Positions 60,088 to 64,000 of a stretch of DNA of 64,000 nt are shown here, piece by piece (within the stretch, counting starts at the first letter, position 1; every line of letters begins with the position of its first letter). The notes below the pieces were generated by a model. That model saw only the letters and a list, made by a program, of their open reading frames with translations, made no database searches and was not told the DNA's origin. The stretch lies in assembly GCF_039693965.1 (NCBI RefSeq), contig NZ_CP155576.1, positions 1,550,001 to 1,614,000 on the forward strand. The letters run 5' to 3'. The stretch is from Moraxella sp. K1664. Its GTDB lineage: Bacteria > Pseudomonadota > Gammaproteobacteria > Pseudomonadales > Moraxellaceae. Made by a program: the position numbers and the translations under genes.

Positions 60088-60789
60088 TTAAATTTGTTCG
60101 CCCTTAATGTCAAGCATACCCATTTCATTAAAAATCTTACAAAAGAGCTCGGCGGTTTTTTGGGTGTCGTAAAGTGCCGAATGAGCATGGCTATTATCAA
60201 ACTCAATCCCTGCCATAAGGCACGTCTTGGCAAGCACCGTATGCCCGTAGGCTAGGGCGGACAGGCTTGCCGTGTCTAGCACGCTAAACGCATGAAAAGG
60301 CGACTGATTTTTTGAATTGGTGCGGGCGATGACGGCATTTAAAAAACCCAAATCAAAATGAGCATTATGCCCAACCAAAATACACTGGCGACAACCGTGA
60401 GCGTTTTTGGTGTCTTTTAGGGATTTAAAAATTTGGCGGATTGCCTTTTTTTCGTCTTGGGCGATGGCTTTGCGAAAGGGGCTATCGGGGTTAATGCCTG
60501 TAAATTCTAAGGCGGACGGCTCTAAATTTGCCCCGACAAACGGCTCAATATGAGCGTTTAGCGGTTCGCCTTGATAGAGTTTGCCGTCATCATTCATCAA
60601 AATCGGAATGCAGGCAATCTCCAACAAAGCGTCCGTTTGGGCGTTAAATCCTGCCGTCTCCACGTCCACAACGACAGGCATAAAGCCCCGAAAGCGTTTG
60701 GCTAGTGGGCTTTTGTCATCTTTGGGTTCGGTTGTTTGACTTGTCATTGTGCTACTCATGGCTGTACTGTTCATGATTGTATTGACCAT
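60088..60789 (-). CDS. rnt: ribonuclease T
   Basis: RNase T trims 3' ends of tRNA and other stable RNAs (DEDD exonuclease). The 233-residue frame includes the [21 protein letters not shown] motif (read in parts, first Asp/Glu near 40-42), [32 protein letters not shown] and [15 protein letters not shown] with the closing His-Asp. E. coli RNase T has 215 residues. The extra N-terminal residues are Ser/Thr/Met-rich, so the true start may be an internal Met (for example 60747). ATG 60789 overlaps the end of pyrC by 19 bases. Confidence 0.94.
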   Translation of the reverse strand: MVNTIMNSTAMSSTMTSQTTEPKDDKSPLAKRFRGFMPVVVDVETAGFNAQTDALLEIACIPILMNDDGKLYQGEPLNAHIEPFVGANLEPSALEFTGINPDSPFRKAIAQDEKKAIRQIFKSLKDTKNAHGCRQCILVGHNAHFDLGFLNAVIARTNSKNQSPFHAFSVLDTASLSALAYGHTVLAKTCLMAGIEFDNSHAHSALYDTQKTAELFCKIFNEMGMLDIKGEQI

Positions 60790-61841
60790 GCTAGGGTTTG
60801 CCCTGATAGTAGGGGGGTTAGGCTTTTGCCGTCAAGATAGGGGTAGCTGTTCGGCACGCTCATGTCCGATTTGACAAGGGTAATGGTGCTGGTATTGACA
60901 GGCAGTCCGTAGAATTTTGCCCCAAACACGCTGGCAAAATTTTCTAATTTATCCAACGCTCCTACGCTCTCAAAGGCGGTGGCGTATAGGGGTAGGGCAT
61001 GGGGGGCGGAGTAGCACCCTGCACAACCGCAAGCGTTTTCTTTGGTGTGGGTGGCGTGTGGGGCGGAGTCCGTGCCTAAGAAAAATTTGGGATTGCCAGA
61101 GGTGGCGACTTCTAGCAGGCGTTGTTGGTGGTTGGCACGTTTTAGGATTGGCAAGCAATAAAAGTGCGGCTTGACTCCGCCCACAAGCATATGATTGCGG
61201 TTAAATAATAGATGCTGTGGCGTGATGGTCGCCCTCACGTTGTCCGCTTGGGCAAGGCAAAAATCGGCGGCGTCTCTTGTAGTGATATGCTCCATGACAA
61301 TGCGAAGTTCGGGAAAATTTTTGATAATCACGGACAAAATCTCGTCCAAAAACCGCTTTTCACGGTCAAAAATATCCACGTCATGATGCGTAACTTCACC
61401 ATGTACAAGAAGCGGAATGCCGTGTTTTTGCATACTTTCAAACACGTCCGCTCGCCCCAAAATGTCGGTAACGCCGTCTGATGAATTGGTGGTTGCTCCC
61501 GCAGGATAGAGCTTGACGGCTTGCACGATGCCTGAGGCTTTGGCATGGGCAATCTCATCGGCTGTGGTATGGTCGGTCAAGTATAAGACCATGCGTGGGT
61601 CAAACTCAGCCTTACGCTGGCTTGGAACGTCCGCTTTATCAAGGGCGGTCAAAATCCGCTCACGGTAGGCAACCGCTTGCTCGGTTGTCTTGACAGGTGG
61701 CACAAGGTTTGGCATACAGATGACACGGTTAAAGCTCAAACAAGCGTGCGGTACGGTCGTGGCAAGGGCATCATTATCACGCAGATGAATGTGCCAGTCG
61801 TCTGGCTGGATAAGGGTGAGAGTTTGGGGGGTGTTGGTCAT
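60771..61841 (-). CDS. pyrC: dihydroorotase
   Basis: PyrC closes carbamoyl-aspartate to dihydroorotate in pyrimidine synthesis. The 356-residue class II enzyme has [11 protein letters not shown] (metal-binding HxH, about 15-25), the carboxylated Lys in [17 protein letters not shown] (about 108), [14 protein letters not shown] (about 147), VMEHITT and the catalytic Asp in LGTDSAPH (about 260). It is first in a pyrC-rnt-phosphatase set on the minus strand. Confidence 0.96.
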   Translation of the reverse strand: MTNTPQTLTLIQPDDWHIHLRDNDALATTVPHACLSFNRVICMPNLVPPVKTTEQAVAYRERILTALDKADVPSQRKAEFDPRMVLYLTDHTTADEIAHAKASGIVQAVKLYPAGATTNSSDGVTDILGRADVFESMQKHGIPLLVHGEVTHHDVDIFDREKRFLDEILSVIIKNFPELRIVMEHITTRDAADFCLAQADNVRATITPQHLLFNRNHMLVGGVKPHFYCLPILKRANHQQRLLEVATSGNPKFFLGTDSAPHATHTKENACGCAGCYSAPHALPLYATAFESVGALDKLENFASVFGAKFYGLPVNTSTITLVKSDMSVPNSYPYLDGKSLTPLLSGQTLAWSIQS

Positions 61842-62055
61842 GGCGGTAGCTGTGTTGTGGTAAAGCTACTATTTTAAGGGTTGGGGGGATTTTGTCAAGT
61901 TTTATGGGAAAAAGCTGAAAAATAACTTAAACAAGTGGTAATGGAAAAGGGTGTTTTAAATAGAATTGATAGATTTTTAAAATAAAAAATAAGGGCAAAC
62001 CCAAAATTGAACCGCACCCCAAAAGTTAGACACACTAACCTTTGGGGTGCTTTTT

Positions 62056-62592
62056 ATGGCAAAATACACAACCGACTTTAAACTGTCTGTGATTGGGTAT
62101 TATCTTAATCATCATGGCTACAAACAAACCGCCAAACACTTTAATCTAAACCACACAACCGTAGAGCTATGGGTTAAACTCTATCAAGCACATGGCATTG
62201 ATGGCATAAAAAGACGACACACAAAGGCTGTCTATGACACAGATTTTAAGCTTAATGCCGTTCAAGCCATACAACAGGGCAAATCGCTTACACAACTTGC
62301 CATAGAGCTTAATCTGCCACAACCTTCTTTACTGTCAACTTGGTTAAAGTCCTACCAAGCCTTTGGTATAATGGGACTAATACCCAAACCCAAAGGCAAA
62401 AAAGCAATGTCAAACAAACACAACGCTAATAAAACCAAATCAACTTGGAAAACCAAACAAGACCACGAAAAAAGTGTGGATGATTTGCTTGATGAACTTG
62501 CCTATCTTAGAGCAGAGAATGACTATCTAAAAAAGCTAGATGCCTTAATTCGTCAAAAGGAACAATCAGTACAAACAAAGAACAAGTCCTGA
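62056..62592 (+). CDS. IS3-family OrfA, two helix-turn-helix
   Basis: OrfA of an IS150-group element has 178 residues (ATG 62056; an in-frame ATG-like start at 62047 adds three residues). It has two tandem HTH domains, YTTDFKLSVIGYYLNHHGYK... and YDTDFKLNAVQAIQQGKSLT..., typical of this group, and a C-terminal coiled coil (DDLLDELAYLRAENDYLKKL, about 145-165) for multimerisation. It binds the element ends and regulates transposition. The 3' end overlaps the OrfB frame. The frameshift heptamer A-AAA-AAG lies at 62529-62535. Confidence 0.9.
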   Translation: MAKYTTDFKLSVIGYYLNHHGYKQTAKHFNLNHTTVELWVKLYQAHGIDGIKRRHTKAVYDTDFKLNAVQAIQQGKSLTQLAIELNLPQPSLLSTWLKSYQAFGIMGLIPKPKGKKAMSNKHNANKTKSTWKTKQDHEKSVDDLLDELAYLRAENDYLKKLDALIRQKEQSVQTKNKS

Positions 62593-63515
62593 TCATCCAA
62601 GAATTAAGGCATAAGCACAAACTTGCTGACTTATTGGCAGTGTCAAACTTGCCAAGAAGTGTGTTTTATTACCACATTCGTCAAAGTACAAAGCCTGACA
62701 AAGACCTTGACTTAAAAGAACACATTAACCACATCTACCACCAACACAAGGGCAGGTATGGTTATCGTAGAATCACATCAGAGCTTAACAATCAGCTTGC
62801 CCAAAAAGGCATGGTCATTAATCATAAACGAGTGCAACGACTGATGGCTAAACTTGGACTCAAAGCATTGGTTCGTCGTCAACGTAAGTTTAATACTTAC
62901 AAAGGCACAATGGGCAAAGATACCATTCAGGACAATATACTCAAAAGAGACTTTAAAGCAGACAAACCCAATCAAAAGTGGGCAACAGACATCACAGAGT
63001 TTAAAGTACAAGACAAGGCAAATGATGGCAGTGTCATTCAAAGAAAACTCTACCTATCGCCCATCATCGACTTGTTTAATGGTGAGATTGTCAGTTATAC
63101 GATGAAGGACAGACCAACGTATGAGTTGGTCAAAGAGATGTTAAATGATGCCCTATCCAAGCTAAGCCAAGAAAAGATGGATGACAAACCCATCATTCAT
63201 TCAGACCAAGGCTGGCACTATCAAATGCACCAGTATCAACAAACCCTAAAAGAACAAGGCTTAACCCAAAGCATGTCAAGAAAAGGCAATTGTTTGGATA
63301 ATGCTGTGATAGAGAGCTTCTTTGGTACGCTAAAACAAGAGATATTTTATGAGACAACCACATTTACATCAACAGATGAACTTAAACAAGTGATTGATGA
63401 GTACATACACTACTACAATCATGATAGAATAAAGAGCAAATTAAAAGGACTAAGTCCTGTTAAGTACAGAAACTTAGTCCAATTAGGGTTAATACAACCA
63501 CTTGCAACAACCTAA
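62523..63515 (+). CDS. IS3-family OrfB transposase, made by -1 frameshift
   Basis: The -1 frame is open from 62523 with no good ATG before 62634 (TTG), so it is most likely expressed as an OrfAB fusion. The B part begins in sequence with LIIQELRHKHKLADLLAVSN and RSVFYYHI. It carries the rve integrase domain with DDE residues in WATDITEF (first Asp), HSDQGWHYQ (second Asp) and NCLDNAVIESFFGTLKQE (Glu). The C-terminus ends YNHDRIKSKLKGLSPVKY. The catalytic set is complete. Confidence 0.9.
   Translation, partial: LSKKARCLNSSKGTISTNKEQVLIIQELRHKHKLADLLAVSNLPRSVFYYHIRQSTKPDKDLDLKEHINHIYHQHKGRYGYRRITSELNNQLAQKGMVINHKRVQRLMAKLGLKALVRRQRKFNTYKGTMGKDTIQDNILKRDFKADKPNQKWATDITEFKVQDKANDGSVIQRKLYLSPIIDLFNGEIVSYTMKDRPTYELVKEMLNDALSKLSQEKMDDKPIIHSDQGWHYQMHQYQQTLKEQGLTQSMSRKGNCLDNAVIESFFGTLKQEIFYETTTFTSTDELKQVIDEYIHYYNHDRIKSKLKGLSPVKYRNLVQLGLIQPLATT
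62529..62535 (+). promoter_or_regulatory. programmed -1 frameshift site of the IS3 element
   Basis: A-AAA-AAG read in the orfA frame (codons AAA 62530, AAG 62533) is the classic IS3 slippery heptamer. Slipping back one base joins OrfA residue about 160 to the OrfB frame, which is open from 62523. Confidence 0.85.
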
Positions 63516-63577
63516 CCTTTAATCTTATGTCTAAGATTTGGGGGTCGGTTCAAATTTGCCCTTATCACAATGACTGT

Positions 63578-64000
63578 CTAACTGACCGAACCCAACTGCA
63601 CCACCAGCAAATCAGCGTCCACATCGGGCAAAATGCTGTCGGCAGTTGCCCCTGCCAGCCACGCCGATAGCCCTGTACGTTTGTGGCGACCGATGACGAC
63701 TAGGTCAATGGCGTGGGTGTTGCAGTAATCCACGATGCCTTTACGTCCTGAAATGGCGGTTTTGATTTTGGCGTTGTGGGCGTGTAGGTTGTTGCGTGCC
63801 AACACTTCGGCAAGACGAGTGCGAGCCACTTGGCAACGCTCATCGTCTATCTCTTCGTGCAGGGCGGACGCAGGGATTAGCTCGTAGCCAAAGCCGAGCA
63901 TGGTCTCTTCGACCACGTGTAGCACAGACAGCTGAGCAGATGGCGATGAATCCAAAATCCATTTGGCTTTACTGGCGACAATGTCGGTGTCGTCATTTAA
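63578..64000 (-). CDS. universal stress protein, 5' end outside the window
   Basis: The minus-strand frame runs from the window edge (residues LNDDTDIVASKAKWILDSSP, in frame to 64000) to a TAA at 63578, about 140 residues. It has the UspA fold: an LSVLHVVEE strand, AKIKTAISGRKGIVDYC, and the ATP-binding-type region DLVVIGRHKRTGLSAWLAGATADSIL, then DLLVVQL at the end. The nucleotide motif G-x2-G-x9-G is partly present (GRHKRTG..., GATADS). Length and position suggest it lacks only the first 5-10 residues. It is preceded by the IS3 element on the far side. Confidence 0.87.
   Translation of the reverse strand, partial: LNDDTDIVASKAKWILDSSPSAQLSVLHVVEETMLGFGYELIPASALHEEIDDERCQVARTRLAEVLARNNLHAHNAKIKTAISGRKGIVDYCNTHAIDLVVIGRHKRTGLSAWLAGATADSILPDVDADLLVVQLGSVS

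Larger units (their letters stand above)
62008..63552 (+). mobile_element. IS3-family (IS150-type) insertion sequence, complete
   Basis: This 1545-bp element has terminal inverted repeats starting TGAACCG, about 24 bases (62008-62031 and 63529-63552) with four mismatches, ending in 5'-TG...CA-3' as IS3 elements do. A 3-base duplication AAT flanks it (62005-62007, 63553-63555). It contains orfA, orfB and a -1 frameshift site. All parts look intact. Confidence 0.9.
61989..63565. repeat. palindrome split by the IS3 element
   Basis: The arms ATAAGGGCAAA (61989-61999) and TTTGCCCTTAT (63555-63565) are perfect complements. They would form an 11-bp stem with a 7-base loop (CCCAAAA) if the IS and one copy of the target duplication are removed. 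This is the pre-insertion site. Confidence 0.75.

Noticed and set aside
60084-60233. Longer start for the LMW phosphatase
   Set aside because: It would overlap rnt by about 146 bases and add sequence unlike the family; ATG 60086 directly precedes the catalytic strand.

Overview
The window reads as a chromosomal segment of a gamma-proteobacterium of the family Moraxellaceae, most likely a Moraxella. This rests on mid-40s GC by eye, gene pairs typical of the group (a degenerate FimX-like c-di-GMP protein, cca next to a pteridine-reductase-like SDR, leuS-lptE-holA, an HemB whose metal site looks Mg-type) and many short AT-rich spacers. It holds mainly housekeeping genes in short operons on both strands. 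I see no prophage, CRISPR array, rRNA or plasmid replication genes.

Layout. 1-7800: DUF1285 gene and murI, a DUF4062-like gene, a 56-residue protein, then an unassigned 564-aa gene followed by a FimX-like REC-PAS-GGDEF-EAL protein, probably tied to type IV pili. 8078-12535: moxR, DUF58 and transglutaminase (TgpA-like) genes, split by a dispersed repeat. 12624-13299: a VapBC-like toxin-antitoxin pair. 13406-25552: redox and tRNA/rRNA-maturation genes (gor, trxB, miaE, cca, phoH/ybeZ, ybeY), a major porin, maeB and a TSUP permease. 25683-25946: tRNA-Asn and two identical tRNA-Lys genes. 26127-28935: dut and argB, separated by an IS110-family element with a structured leader and by a compound palindromic repeat. 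29236-38920: an orphan amino-acid-type binding lipoprotein, a YffB-like gene, leuS, a small membrane protein, lptE, holA and macAB. 39101-51383: hemB, DUF4424, YcnI-like, fadH, META lipoprotein, slyD, M61 peptidase, rluE, a DUF937-OmpA protein and pal. 51720-58024: a tight pepN / Sel1-repeat protein / waaA / rsmE run. 58051-61841: DUF2062, tRNA-Glu, yajQ, LMW phosphatase, rnt and pyrC. 62008-63552: an intact IS3-family (IS150-type) element with exact ends. 63578-64000: a usp gene cut by the window end.

The most interesting non-genic content is a set of dispersed repeats. There are at least three MITE-like families plus two kinds of short palindromes. One palindromic repeat lies in frame inside macB and encodes part of the linker between its ATPase and membrane domains. 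The IS110 leader contains nested stems consistent with a bridge RNA. The IS3 element sits in the loop of an 11-bp-arm palindrome. No wholly novel multi-gene system is evident. The unusual items are these repeats, the partner gene beside fimX, an 8-G tract in the macB ribosome-binding position, and a few poorly characterised proteins.
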